NCBI RefSeq assembly: GCF_023101085.1
Contig: NZ_CP064703.1
Span: 434,001 to 498,000, forward strand
From: Bradyrhizobium sp. 170
GTDB lineage: Bacteria; Pseudomonadota; Alphaproteobacteria; Rhizobiales; Xanthobacteraceae
Length of the DNA stretch: 64,000 bases
Reading direction: 5' to 3'
Below, in pieces: positions 24,295-33,748 of this stretch (position 1 is its first letter; each line of letters opens with the position of its first letter). The translations under genes and the position numbers were made by a program. The notes under the pieces were generated by a model that did no database searches, was not told where the DNA came from, and saw only the letters and a list, made by a program, of their open reading frames with translations.

Positions 24295-26276
24295 GCGGAA
24301 TTGAAATGAAGCGGACGCCGTTCTTCAAGATCCTCGTCGCCAACCGCGGCGAGATCGCGCTGCGGATCATGCGCACCGCACGCCGGCTGGGCTATGGCGT
24401 GGTCGCCGTCTACTCCGATGCCGACCGTGACGCCCTGCATGTTCGCGAGGCGGATCAGGCGATCCGGATCGGCGAGGCGCTGCCGGCGCAGTCCTATTTG
24501 CGGATCGACGCGATCATCGCGGCCGCGAAAACCAGCGGCGCCAGCGCGATTCATCCGGGCTACGGCTTCCTCGCCGAGAACGAGGATTTTGCGCAAGCCT
24601 GCCGCGATGCCGGACTGGTCTTCATCGGGCCGTCGCCGGAGGCGATCCGGGCGATGGGCAACAAGGCCGGCGCCAAGGACATCATCCAGAAGGCGGGCGT
24701 GCCTATCGTGCCTGGCTATCAGGGCGCAGATCAGAGCGACGGCGTGATGCTGGCGGAGGCCAGGAAGATCGGCTTTCCCGTGATGATCAAGGCGGTCGCG
24801 GGCGGCGGCGGGCGCGGCATGCGGCTGGTCGCAGATGCTGCAGCGTTCCCGGACGCGCTGCGCGGCGCAAGGTCGGAGGCGCAGGGCGCGTTCGGCGATC
24901 CCACCGTCATTCTGGAACGCGCCATCGTCGATCCCCGCCATATCGAAATCCAGGTGTTCGGCGACCGCTACGGCAATGCCATTCATCTTGGCGAACGTGA
25001 TTGCTCGGTACAGCGCCGGCACCAGAAGCTGATCGAGGAAGCGCCGTCGCCGAAGGTGACGCCGGACTTGCGGGCGCGGATGGGCGCGGTCGCCGTCGCC
25101 GCGGTCAAGTCGATCGGCTATGAGGGCGCCGGCACGCTGGAATTCCTGCTCGACCAGAGCGGCGAGTTCTATTTCATGGAAATGAACACGCGGCTGCAGG
25201 TCGAGCATCCTGTGACGGAGGCGATCACCGGGCTGGACTTGGTTGAATTGCAGTTGCGCATCGCCGCCGGCGAGTCGCTCGGGCTCAGGCAGGAGGATGT
25301 CAAATTTTCCGGCCACGCCATCGAGGTGCGGCTGTGTTCCGAGGATGCCGGCCATGACTTCATGCCGCAATCGGGTCGGATGGCGCTGTGGCAGATGCCG
25401 GACGGCGTCCGCGTCGAGCATGCGCTGCAATCCGGTTCCGAGATTCCCCCGTTCTATGATTCCATGATCGCCAAGATCATCAGCCATGGCGCCGATCGTA
25501 ACGAGGCGCGGGGCCGGTTGATCTGCGGTCTGGAGCAGACGGCCGCGTTCGGCGTCACCACCAATCAGGGATTTTTGATTTCCTGCTTGCGTCATCCGGG
25601 CTTTGCCAAGGGCGAAGCGACCACGGCCTTCATCGGCAACCATCGCGACGAACTGTTGGCGCCGAGCGCCAACGCCAACGCGGAGGCCGCGTTGGCCGCC
25701 TTGCTGCTCTACGTTACCAATACACACGCGCCGCCCTGGCGCAGCGGGCGAAGTCTGGCGGCGACGTTTCCGCTGACGATGCGGATCGATCTTGGCCATG
25801 GCGTTCACGAGGTGGATATCGTACGCGGCCGCGATGGCGGGTATGCCGCCGTCGTCGATAGCAGCGACCTTCGTTTCGAGATTGACGAGCTCGGTCGCGA
25901 TGCGATCCGCTTCCGCACCGACGGCATGATGGAGTCGGCAAGATTCCTGCGCGATGGCGACCGCCTCTTTGTTCTGCACCGCGGAGCGACAATTGCGGTC
26001 CGCGACCTGACCCTCTCAGCGCCGGCCTCGGCTGCGGCGGCCGGTGGCGACGGCAAGGTGCGCGCGGCGATGAACGGCCGCGTGGTCGCGGTGCTGGTCA
26101 AGCCGGGTGAGCAGGTTGCGGCCGGCCAGCCGGTGATGACGCTGGAAGCGATGAAGATGGAGCATGTGCACACGGCTGGCGTCGCAGGCACGGTTTCGTC
26201 GATCGACGTGGCCGAAGGCGAACAGGTAACGACGGGCCGGATCGTCGTGGAGATTGCGGCGGCGCAAGTTGCGTAG
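24291..26276 (+). CDS. Biotin-dependent acyl-CoA carboxylase, biotin carboxylase (alpha) subunit
   Basis: A 661-residue subunit with three parts. Residues about 9-455 are the biotin carboxylase (ILVANRGEIALRIMRTARRL, ATP-grasp motif GGGGRGMRLV, catalytic EMNTRLQVEHPVTE). A linker region follows. The C-terminal biotinyl domain, about 590-660, carries the biotinylated lysine in EAMKMEH. It pairs with the beta subunit overlapping it by four bases. The start at 24291 fits that coupling; an in-frame ATG at 24306 is an alternative. The TAG stop at 26274-26276 lies inside a palindromic repeat, so the repeat sequence has become part of the gene's end. Confidence 0.92.
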   Translation: MSGIEMKRTPFFKILVANRGEIALRIMRTARRLGYGVVAVYSDADRDALHVREADQAIRIGEALPAQSYLRIDAIIAAAKTSGASAIHPGYGFLAENEDFAQACRDAGLVFIGPSPEAIRAMGNKAGAKDIIQKAGVPIVPGYQGADQSDGVMLAEARKIGFPVMIKAVAGGGGRGMRLVADAAAFPDALRGARSEAQGAFGDPTVILERAIVDPRHIEIQVFGDRYGNAIHLGERDCSVQRRHQKLIEEAPSPKVTPDLRARMGAVAVAAVKSIGYEGAGTLEFLLDQSGEFYFMEMNTRLQVEHPVTEAITGLDLVELQLRIAAGESLGLRQEDVKFSGHAIEVRLCSEDAGHDFMPQSGRMALWQMPDGVRVEHALQSGSEIPPFYDSMIAKIISHGADRNEARGRLICGLEQTAAFGVTTNQGFLISCLRHPGFAKGEATTAFIGNHRDELLAPSANANAEAALAALLLYVTNTHAPPWRSGRSLAATFPLTMRIDLGHGVHEVDIVRGRDGGYAAVVDSSDLRFEIDELGRDAIRFRTDGMMESARFLRDGDRLFVLHRGATIAVRDLTLSAPASAAAAGGDGKVRAAMNGRVVAVLVKPGEQVAAGQPVMTLEAMKMEHVHTAGVAGTVSSIDVAEGEQVTTGRIVVEIAAAQVA

Positions 26277-26359
26277 GGTGGGCAAAGGAGCGCAGCGACG
26301 TGCCCACCATTCTTGCTGCGCGTGAAGTGGTGGGCACGCTGCGCTTTGCCCACCCTACG
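26272..26359. repeat. Palindromic repeat, family A
   Basis: CGTAGGGTGGGCAAAG at 26272 is matched by its reverse complement ending at 26359, with inner GTGCCCACCA and TGGTGGGCAC arms. It lies between the convergent carboxylase and ABC-transporter genes and supplies the carboxylase stop codon. Confidence 0.9.
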
Positions 26360-26363
26360 AATT

Positions 26364-27356
26364 CTACTCCGGTCGCCCCGTTCCCTCGTTCAGCCAGCAC
26401 GCTACCTGATGCCCTTCGCCGGCTTCCACCAGCGCCGGCCGCTCCACCTTGCAGCGGTCCATGACATAGCGGCAGCGGGTGTGGAAGGCGCACCCCGAGG
26501 GCGGGTTGATCGGGCTCGGGACGTCGCCGTCGACCATGGGCGCAAGGCGTTTTGCCTTGGGATCGGCGATCGGGACTGAGGCCAGCAGTGCCTGCGTGTA
26601 GGGGTGGCGCGGGTTGGCGAACAACTCGCTTTTGTCCGCGATCTCGACGATGCGTCCGAGATACATCACGGCCACGCGGTGGCTGATATGGGCGACGACG
26701 GCGAGGTCGTGGGCGATGAACAGATAGGAGAAGCCGTTCTTGCGCTGCAGGTCGATCAGCAGGTTGATCACCTGCGCTTGGATCGAGACGTCGAGCGCCG
26801 ATACCGGCTCGTCGCACACAATGAGACTCGGCCCGAGCGACAGCGCCCGTGCAATGCAGATGCGTTGCCGCTGGCCGCCCGAGAATTGATGCGGATAGTT
26901 CTTCATCTGATCCGCCCGCAATCCGACCTGCGCGAACAGTTCGGCGACGCGTTCCTGTTGCGCCCGGCCGGTTGCAAGACCGTGCACGCTGAGCGGCTCG
27001 CCGACGATATCGCCCGCGGTCATGCGTGGATTGAGCGAGGCGAACGGGTCCTGGAACACGATCTGCATCGAGCGACGATGCGGCCGCATCTCGGATTTGC
27101 TGAGGCCGGTGATGTCGGTGCCGTTGAGTTTGATGGCGCCGCTGGACGGCTCCACCAGCCGCAGCACGCTGCGCGCGACCGTCGATTTGCCGCAGCCGGA
27201 CTCGCCGACGAGCCCGAGCGTCTCGCCCTTGCCGACGGAGAAGCTGACGCCGTCCACCGCATGCACGGTGCCGACGCGCCGACGCAGGACGCCGCCACGT
27301 ACCGCGTAATGCTTGACGAGGTCGGTGACTTCGAGCAGGGGACGTTGATCGGTCAT
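26364..27356 (-). CDS. Dipeptide/oligopeptide-type ABC transporter ATPase (DppF/OppF-like)
   Basis: A 330-residue ATPase, the last gene of a five-gene importer. Walker [10 protein letters not shown], the ABC signature FSGGQRQRI and Walker [13 protein letters not shown] are intact. The C-terminal oligopeptide-transporter extension with clustered cysteines ([15 protein letters not shown]) is typical of the DppF branch and may hold an Fe-S cluster. It overlaps the preceding ATPase by four bases. It energises uptake of peptides or other solutes captured by the binding protein at 30351-31946. Confidence 0.9.
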   Translation of the reverse strand: MTDQRPLLEVTDLVKHYAVRGGVLRRRVGTVHAVDGVSFSVGKGETLGLVGESGCGKSTVARSVLRLVEPSSGAIKLNGTDITGLSKSEMRPHRRSMQIVFQDPFASLNPRMTAGDIVGEPLSVHGLATGRAQQERVAELFAQVGLRADQMKNYPHQFSGGQRQRICIARALSLGPSLIVCDEPVSALDVSIQAQVINLLIDLQRKNGFSYLFIAHDLAVVAHISHRVAVMYLGRIVEIADKSELFANPRHPYTQALLASVPIADPKAKRLAPMVDGDVPSPINPPSGCAFHTRCRYVMDRCKVERPALVEAGEGHQVACWLNEGTGRPE

Positions 27357-28363
27357 GGCGCGCCCACCAGTTCAGCCGCCCGCCAGCACGCCGCAAAATG
27401 ATCGCCGTCGACTTCCTGCAACGGCGGATATTCGGCGCGGCAGCGATCGACGGCGAGGCTGCAGCGCGGCGCAAAGGCGCAACCCGGCGGCAGGTTTGTC
27501 AGCGACGGTACCATGCCGGGAATTTCGTTCAGCCGCGCATCGGTCTTGGCACCAAACGAAATCACCGCCGGCATCGAGGCCATCAGCCCGCGCGTGTAGG
27601 GATGCTTCGGATTCTCGAACAGGTCTTCCACGGTCGCTTCCTCGACCTTCTTGCCGGCATACATCACGATGACGCGCTGCGCGGTCTGCGCCACGACGCC
27701 GAGATCGTGCGTGATCAGGATCAATCCAGTTCCGAGCGTCTTCTGCAGATCGACGATCAGCGCCAGGATCTGCGCCTGGATCGTCACGTCGAGTGCAGTG
27801 GTCGGCTCGTCCGCGATCAACAATGCCGGCCGGCACGCCAAGGCCATCGCGATCATCGCGCGCTGCCGCATGCCGCCGGAAAGCTGATGCGGATATTCCA
27901 GCGCGCGGCGTTCCGGCTCGGGGATACGTACGAGACGCAGCATTTCGACCGCCTTGGCCCACGTCTCCCTGGAGGTCATTTCCCGGTGCAGGCGCAGCAC
28001 TTCGGTGATCTGGTCGCCGATCCGCATCACCGGATTGAGCGAGGTCATCGGCTCCTGAAAGATCATCGAGATCCGGTTGCCGCGAATCTTGCGCATCTCG
28101 GCCTCGTCGAGGCCGAGCAGGTCGGTCCCTTCCAGCATCACCGAGCCGCCGACCACCCGGCCCGGCGGGTCCGGCACCAGCCGCATCACCGACAGCGCGG
28201 TCACGCTCTTGCCGCAACCGGATTCGCCGACGATCGCCAGCGTCTCGCCGCGCCGCACGCTGAACGAGACATCGTCGACCGCGCGGAACAGACCTGAGTT
28301 GGTGAAGAACACCGTCTGCAGGTTCTTCACGTCGAGAACCGTGTCTTCCTTCGTCTCGGTCAT
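27353..28363 (-). CDS. Dipeptide/oligopeptide-type ABC transporter ATPase (DppD/OppD-like)
   Basis: A 336-residue ATPase with Walker [10 protein letters not shown], signature [10 protein letters not shown] and Walker [12 protein letters not shown]. The C-terminal cysteine-bearing tail ([15 protein letters not shown]) is the DppD/OppD type. The ATG at 28363 overlaps the stop of the upstream permease by one base. The frame is open further, to 28468, but that part is inside the permease gene and reads as non-protein. It forms a heterodimer with the neighbouring ATPase. Confidence 0.9.
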   Translation of the reverse strand: MTETKEDTVLDVKNLQTVFFTNSGLFRAVDDVSFSVRRGETLAIVGESGCGKSVTALSVMRLVPDPPGRVVGGSVMLEGTDLLGLDEAEMRKIRGNRISMIFQEPMTSLNPVMRIGDQITEVLRLHREMTSRETWAKAVEMLRLVRIPEPERRALEYPHQLSGGMRQRAMIAMALACRPALLIADEPTTALDVTIQAQILALIVDLQKTLGTGLILITHDLGVVAQTAQRVIVMYAGKKVEEATVEDLFENPKHPYTRGLMASMPAVISFGAKTDARLNEIPGMVPSLTNLPPGCAFAPRCSLAVDRCRAEYPPLQEVDGDHFAACWRAAELVGAP

Positions 28364-29271
28364 CAGCCGCGCTGCCTCGGGTCGAGGATGTCGCGCAAGG
28401 CGTCGCCGAACAGATTGGTGCCGAACACCGCAAGGCTGATGGCGACGCCGGGGAAGATCACCAGCCACGGCGCGGTGCGGACATATTCCGCCGCCGATTC
28501 CGACAGCATGCGTCCCCAGGACGGATAGGGCTCGGGAATGCCGAGGCCGAGAAACGACAGCGAGGCCTCGGTGAGGATGGTGGAGCCGAGCTGCGCGGTC
28601 GCCAGCACGATCAGCGGCGCCAGCGTGTTGGGCAGCACGTGGCGCAGCGCGATGCGGGTCTCGCTCATGCCGATCGATTTGGCGGCTTCGACGAACGGCA
28701 GTTCGCGCAGCGCCAGCGTGTTGGCGCGGATCACGCGGGCGACCGTTGGGATCAGCGGGATCGCAATGGCGATGATCACGTTCGGGAGCGACGGCCCCAG
28801 CGCTGCCGTCATCACCAGCGCCAGCACCAGCAACGGCAGGGCCTGCAGAATGTCGGTGATGCGCTGGAACAAGAGGTCGACCCAGCCCGAGAGATAGCCC
28901 GATGCGAGGCCGACGATGACGCCGATCGACGATCCCAGCAAGGTGGCGCCGATGCCGACGGCCAGTGATATCCGCGCGCCATGGACGATCCGGCTCCAGA
29001 CGTCGCGGCCGAATGAATCGGTTCCCATCCAGTGCGCCGCGCTGGGGGAGGCCAGCCGTTGCGCGGAATCGACGCTGAGCGGATCGTAGCGGCAGATCAG
29101 GTCCGCCGAGATCGCCATCCAGACGAACATCACCATGATGACAAGGCCGATCGTGCCGAGCAGATAGCGATGTGCCAGAAACAGCAGACGGCGCCAGCCA
29201 TGCGTCGAATGGGCGCCGGCTCGTCTTAACTCGCTGTCGAAATTGATCGTGGTCAAGCGGCTAGTCCCCAT
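28363..29271 (-). CDS. Dipeptide/oligopeptide-type ABC transporter permease (DppC/OppC-like)
   Basis: A 302-residue inner-membrane permease. An N-terminal membrane helix at about 35-58 precedes the characteristic HWMGTDSFGRDVWSRIVHGA. Five more membrane segments and the ATPase-coupling EAAKSIGMSETRIALRHVLP loop follow. Its start overlaps the end of the DppB-like gene by 11 bases, and its stop overlaps the next ATPase. All five transporter genes run in the order B-C-D-F after the binding protein. Confidence 0.9.
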   Translation of the reverse strand: MGTSRLTTINFDSELRRAGAHSTHGWRRLLFLAHRYLLGTIGLVIMVMFVWMAISADLICRYDPLSVDSAQRLASPSAAHWMGTDSFGRDVWSRIVHGARISLAVGIGATLLGSSIGVIVGLASGYLSGWVDLLFQRITDILQALPLLVLALVMTAALGPSLPNVIIAIAIPLIPTVARVIRANTLALRELPFVEAAKSIGMSETRIALRHVLPNTLAPLIVLATAQLGSTILTEASLSFLGLGIPEPYPSWGRMLSESAAEYVRTAPWLVIFPGVAISLAVFGTNLFGDALRDILDPRQRG

Positions 29272-30208
29272 AGCGGATGCGCGGGTCGATCGCGGCGTAA
29301 AGCATGTCGACGGTGAAGTTTGCGACCACCACGACCACGGCGATCAGCATCACGAGGTTCTGGACGATCGGGTAATCACGCCAGCGCAGCGCCTCGACCA
29401 GGAAGCGGGCGACACCGGGAATATTGAAAACGGTTTCGGTGACGATCAGCCCGCCGATCAGGAAGGCCGCCTCGATGCCGATCACGGTAATGACCGGGAG
29501 AATGGCGTTCTTCAGCGCGTGGCGATAATTGACCGATGCCTCGGACGCGCCTTTGGCGCGCGCGGTCCGGATGTAGTCCTGCCGCAGGATTTCCAGCATC
29601 GAGGAGCGCGTGATGCGCATGGTCAGCGCGGCGCTGCGGAAACCGACCGCCATCGCCGGGACGGCATAGATCGCGAAAGCTTCGGTCCAGGTTGCCGGGT
29701 TCGGATTATAGATCGGCATGTGGCCGAACAGCGAGACCGACGCCATCAGGATCAACAGGCCGAGCCAGAAGGACGGCAGCGACAGGCCGCTCAGGCTGAC
29801 GACGCGCAAGGTATAGTCGAGCCGCGAGCCCTGATGGACCGCGCTGATGACGCCGAGCGGAATGCCGATCGAAGCGGAGAACAGCAGCGCCAGCGCCGCC
29901 AGCCGCGCGGTGATCGGAATGCGCGGCAGGATCTCCTGCAGCGCCGGCTTTTCCGACACGTAGGAATAGCCGAGATCGCCCTGCAGCAGCCCGCCGATCC
30001 AGTTCAGATATTGCTGGTAGATCGGCAGATCGAGGCCAAGTTCCTTTTCGAGGTTGGCCTTGTCGGTGGGATCGACGAAGCCGGCCGCATCGAACAGGAT
30101 ATCGACGATGTTGCCGGGGACGACGCGCAGCAGCACGAAGATGATGATCGAGATCCCGACCAGGGTCACGAGCATCAAGGCGAGGCGTCGCACGATATAA
30201 GCAAACAC
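29261..30208 (-). CDS. Dipeptide/oligopeptide-type ABC transporter permease (DppB/OppB-like)
   Basis: A 315-residue permease with six predicted membrane helices, starting with the family-typical N-terminus MFAYIVRRLALMLVTLVGIS. The EAA-like loop TARAKGASEASVNYRHALKN lies at about 210-230. Together with the DppC-like subunit it forms the translocation channel. It is separated from the binding-protein gene by 142 bases, so stoichiometry could be set by partial termination there. Confidence 0.9.
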   Translation of the reverse strand: MFAYIVRRLALMLVTLVGISIIIFVLLRVVPGNIVDILFDAAGFVDPTDKANLEKELGLDLPIYQQYLNWIGGLLQGDLGYSYVSEKPALQEILPRIPITARLAALALLFSASIGIPLGVISAVHQGSRLDYTLRVVSLSGLSLPSFWLGLLILMASVSLFGHMPIYNPNPATWTEAFAIYAVPAMAVGFRSAALTMRITRSSMLEILRQDYIRTARAKGASEASVNYRHALKNAILPVITVIGIEAAFLIGGLIVTETVFNIPGVARFLVEALRWRDYPIVQNLVMLIAVVVVVANFTVDMLYAAIDPRIRYGD

Positions 30209-30242
30209 CCGGCGGTTCTCCCTGGCAGGCTGGCTAGCGTTC

Positions 30243-30345
30243 GATTCTGACTAAATCAGAACCGAACTCCAGTTCTTTTTGTTCTGACGCGTTTTCTTCA
30301 CGCGAACCGGATCCCGCTTCGCTGGAAAACGCGATGCTTGCGGCT
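30243..30345. repeat. Possible interspersed non-coding element in the transporter operon gap
   Basis: This gap contains TCTGACGCGTTTTCTTCACG next to a CGCGAACCGGATCCCGCTTC stretch. From memory this kind of sequence is widespread in Bradyrhizobium intergenic regions. The short inverted pair AAACGCG/CGCGTTT is visible. Only one copy exists in this window, so the call rests on recall rather than on repetition seen here. Confidence 0.3.
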
Positions 30346-30350
30346 GGACT

Positions 30351-31946
30351 TTACTTGTCCATCCAGACGTCTTCGTAACGATAGCCGTTATAGGAGCTGT
30401 TCACCATGATGGTGATGCCCTTGACGTAAGGCTGCCAGCAGGAGCCGTTCCGGCTATGGTATATGATCGGCCTCGCCACATCTTCCTGAAGCTTCTTGTC
30501 GATATCCCAGACCAGCTTCTTGCGCTTGGCAACATCCTTCTCGACCGACTGCTGATCGAACAGTTTTTCGATCTCCTTGTTGCAGTAGTTGGTGTAGTTG
30601 CGCTCCGATCCGCAGGAATAGTTCTCGTAGAACGACTGGTCGGGATCGTCGACCGCGTTGCCGGTGAGGTTGAGGCCAAGCGCGTAGTCCTTGCGCGCGA
30701 CCTTCGGGAACCATTGCGCGGTGTCGACGACGTCGAGTTCGCCATCGATGTAGATGCTCTTGATCTGGTCGATCAGGATCACGGCGGGATCGCGGTAAAT
30801 CGGAATGTTGCGTGTGGCGACCTTGACGGCGAGGCGCTTGTCCGGGCCGTAGCCCGCCTTCTGCATCAATTTACGCGCCTCCTCCCGGTTGGCGTTGATG
30901 TCGGGGCCGTAGCCCGGGATCGATTCCAGCATTTCCTTCGGCATCGCCCACAATCCGCCCGGCGCAGGCAGCATGGTGCCGCCGATATCGGCCTGCCCCT
31001 CGAACAGGATCTGCACGAACGCCTTGCGATCCAGCGCCAGCGCTAGCGCCCGGCGAATGTCCGTATTGTCAAACGGCGGGGAGGAAGAGTTGACGATGAT
31101 GTTGGTCGAAACATTGATCGGCTCGACCACGCAAACCGCGCTCGGCGCCTGTGCCTTGACCTCCTTGAGCAGCGGGATCGACACTTCGGTCGGGAACGTC
31201 ATGTCGAATTTTCCGGAGACAAATCCGAGAATCGCCGTCGAGCGGTTGGTAATGATAGTGAATTCGATGCCGTCGAGATGCGGCAGGCCCTTCTTGAAGT
31301 AATCAGGGTTCTTCGTGAGCTTGATCGACTCGTTGGCCTTGAACTCGACGAATTTGAACGGGCCGGTGCCGATCGGCTTGGTGCGCATGTCGGCCGGAGA
31401 GACGTGGCAGGGGTAAACCGGCGTGTAGCCCGAGGCGAGCAGCGACAGCAACGCCGGTTGCGGCCGCTTCAATTCGAAGGACGCTTCGAAATCGCCGTTG
31501 ACGGTCACGTCGCTGACCTGATCATACCAGGACTTTCGCGGGTTCTGGCGGAACTTCTGCTGCGATTTGCCCATCACCATGTCGAAGGTGCATTTGACGT
31601 CGGCCGACGTGAACGGCTTGCCGTCATGCCATTTGACGCCCTGCTTCAGCTTGAAGGTCAGTTTCTTGCTGTCGCTGCTCCAGGCCCAGCTCTCCGCGAG
31701 ATCGGGGACAATCGAATCCACGCTGTTCTGCGCCACGTCCTGCTTGAAGACGACGAGGTTGTTGAAGACCGGCATGAAGGGAATATTGATCGAATAGGTC
31801 GCGCCTTCATGGATCGAGGCGCTGCCCGGGCTGTCACGGTGATAGACCCTGAGGATGCCGCCCTGTTTCGGCTCTCCGGCCGATGCGACATCGTATGCCG
31901 GCAGCAACAACAATACCGCGACGGCAAGCGCTTGCACGCTCCGCAT
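30351..31946 (-). CDS. Dipeptide/oligopeptide-type ABC transporter substrate-binding protein
   Basis: A 531-residue type II periplasmic binding protein (SBP family 5). Residues 1-22 form a signal peptide (MRSVQALAVAVLLLLPAYDV). The mature protein begins around GEPKQGGILRVYHRD. The family segments LAESWAWSSDSKKLTFKLKQ and GVKWHDGKPFTSADV are clear. The start is set at the ATG at 31946, which has GAGGGGA just upstream; the frame continues to 32177 without protein-like sequence. It is the first gene of the importer. Cluster-C proteins bind peptides, opines or other ligands; which one cannot be told. Confidence 0.88.
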   Translation of the reverse strand: MRSVQALAVAVLLLLPAYDVASAGEPKQGGILRVYHRDSPGSASIHEGATYSINIPFMPVFNNLVVFKQDVAQNSVDSIVPDLAESWAWSSDSKKLTFKLKQGVKWHDGKPFTSADVKCTFDMVMGKSQQKFRQNPRKSWYDQVSDVTVNGDFEASFELKRPQPALLSLLASGYTPVYPCHVSPADMRTKPIGTGPFKFVEFKANESIKLTKNPDYFKKGLPHLDGIEFTIITNRSTAILGFVSGKFDMTFPTEVSIPLLKEVKAQAPSAVCVVEPINVSTNIIVNSSSPPFDNTDIRRALALALDRKAFVQILFEGQADIGGTMLPAPGGLWAMPKEMLESIPGYGPDINANREEARKLMQKAGYGPDKRLAVKVATRNIPIYRDPAVILIDQIKSIYIDGELDVVDTAQWFPKVARKDYALGLNLTGNAVDDPDQSFYENYSCGSERNYTNYCNKEIEKLFDQQSVEKDVAKRKKLVWDIDKKLQEDVARPIIYHSRNGSCWQPYVKGITIMVNSSYNGYRYEDVWMDK

Positions 31947-32181
31947 GATCCCCTCCACATTTTTCGGTCTCAACTGGCCGATTGGTATCGAGGATACCAT
32001 GGCGCAGCGTTCGGGCAACCTGCCAAGCCAATGCGAGGCTTGGTAATTCGGACTAATCGAAATCCGCGTGGCGGAACTTGCGATGATTTGCCAGCTATCG
32101 CCGAAGTCCGGCCGCTTCGTTGCAGCGCGGTCGTTGCATCGCAACTCGCCGGATTGCTTCACCTGAAGATAACCCATGTCG

Positions 32182-33732
32182 CTAGACGATCCGCGAGGTC
32201 TTGTTGCCCCAATAGCGATCGCGCAACAGCCGCTTGTAGAGTTTTCCGGTCGGAAGCCGCGGCAATTCAGACTCGAAGTCGATCGAACGCGGCACTTTCT
32301 GGCGCGATAGCGACTGGCTGCAGAAGGCGATCAGTTCGTCGGCCAGCTCCTGCCCCGGCGAAACGCCCGGCATCGGCTGCACCACGGCCTTCACTTCCTC
32401 GCCGAGATCGTGATTGGGCACGCCGAACACCGCCGCATCCGCGATCTTGGGATGGGTGATCAGGAGGTTCTCGCATTCCTGCGGATAGATATTGACGCCG
32501 CCGGAGATGATCATGAAGGTCGCGCGATCGGTGAGGTAAAGAAATCCGTCATCGTCGACATAGCCGACGTCGCCGACCGTGCTCATGGTGCCGTCGGCCG
32601 AGCGGACTTCGCTGGTCTTGCCCGGATCGTTGAAATATTCGAACGGGGTTGCGGTCTTGAACCACACCGTGCCCGCTGTGCCGACCGGGCAGGGCTGCAT
32701 GTTCTCGTCGAGAATATGGAGGTCGCCAAGCAGCACCCGACCGACGGTGCCGCGATGGGCCAGCCATTCCTCGCTGTTGCAGGAGGTGAAGCCGAGGCCT
32801 TCGGTGGCGCCGTAATATTCATGGATGATCGGTCCCCACCATTTGATGATGTCGTCCTTCACGGCCGCGGGGCAGGGCGCGGCGGCGTGGATCGCGATTT
32901 CGAGCGATGACAGGTCATGGCGGACGCGCACTTCTTCCGGCAGTTTCAGCATGCGCGAGAACATCGTGGGCACGAGCTGGGTATGGGTGACGCCCCATTT
33001 CGGAATCAGTGCGAGATATTGTTCGGGATCGAACCGTTCCATGATGATGGCGGTGCCGCCCATCTTGATCGTGAGGTTGACGGCGGCCTGCGGCGCCGAG
33101 TGGTAGAGCGGCGCCGGCGACAAATAGATCATGCCCTCGCGGTACTGCCAGATCTTCACCAGGAAATCGAATAGCGGCAATTGCTGATCGGCCGGCAGTT
33201 CCGGCAACGGGCGCAGAATCCCCTTCGGCCGGCCGGTGGTGCCGGAGGAATAGAGCATCGCGGTGCCGACGCATTCGCCTGATATCGGTGTGTGCGGCAT
33301 ATCCGCAGTTGCTTCTTGCAGGCCAACGATGCGGTCGCTTTCGCTGTCGCCGTCGGCGACGATGCAAAGCTCCACTTGCGGGCATTCCTTCAACGCCTCG
33401 CGCGCGACATCGAGTTTTTCCCTTGATGTGATGAGGATGCGCGACTGGCTGTTGGTCAGGATATAGGCGAGCTCGCTCGCGGTGAGGTAAGAGTTCACGC
33501 AGGTGTAATAGAGGCCCGAGCGTTCGCCGGCGCCGCAGGATTCCAGATAGCGGCTGTTGTTCTCCATGAAGATCGAATAGTGATCGAGCCGCTTCAGGCC
33601 GCGGTTGCGAAGCAGATGCGCCAGCCGGTTGCAGCGCGCCTCCAGCTCGCGATAGGTGACGGTCTCGCCGGTATCAGCCATGATGAAGGCGGGCTGCAGC
33701 GGACGAAGATGAACGTGCTTGCCGGTGTACAT
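32182..33732 (-). CDS. AMP-dependent acyl-CoA synthetase (ANL superfamily)
   Basis: A 516-residue ligase. The adenylation motif MLYSSGTTGRPKGIL, the motif YYGATEGLGFTSC, GDVGYVDDDGFLYLTDR and the C-terminal RLPTGKLYKRLLR with the catalytic lysine are all visible. It activates a carboxylic acid to a CoA ester. The ATG at 33732 is used because it begins the recognisable protein and has GGGAG upstream; the open frame extends into the dehydrogenase gene. It follows the maleylacetate-reductase-like gene by 16 bases, so they are probably co-transcribed. The substrate is unknown. Confidence 0.87.
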   Translation of the reverse strand: MYTGKHVHLRPLQPAFIMADTGETVTYRELEARCNRLAHLLRNRGLKRLDHYSIFMENNSRYLESCGAGERSGLYYTCVNSYLTASELAYILTNSQSRILITSREKLDVAREALKECPQVELCIVADGDSESDRIVGLQEATADMPHTPISGECVGTAMLYSSGTTGRPKGILRPLPELPADQQLPLFDFLVKIWQYREGMIYLSPAPLYHSAPQAAVNLTIKMGGTAIIMERFDPEQYLALIPKWGVTHTQLVPTMFSRMLKLPEEVRVRHDLSSLEIAIHAAAPCPAAVKDDIIKWWGPIIHEYYGATEGLGFTSCNSEEWLAHRGTVGRVLLGDLHILDENMQPCPVGTAGTVWFKTATPFEYFNDPGKTSEVRSADGTMSTVGDVGYVDDDGFLYLTDRATFMIISGGVNIYPQECENLLITHPKIADAAVFGVPNHDLGEEVKAVVQPMPGVSPGQELADELIAFCSQSLSRQKVPRSIDFESELPRLPTGKLYKRLLRDRYWGNKTSRIV

Positions 33733-33748
33733 GGTCGTTGTGGTCTCC

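Noticed and set aside
23964..25979. 671-codon open frame antisense to the carboxylase genes
   Set aside because: Long antisense frames are common in high-GC coding DNA. Its translation is rich in Arg, His and Asp with no recognisable domain, and the opposite strand encodes two well-supported subunits.
29243..30250. 335-codon plus-strand frame opposite the DppB-like permease
   Set aside because: It is the shadow of a clear permease; composition is Asp/Gln/Arg-rich as expected from antisense frames.
31278..32459. 393-codon plus-strand frame opposite the peptide-binding protein
   Set aside because: No family features; it overlaps two well-supported genes on the other strand.
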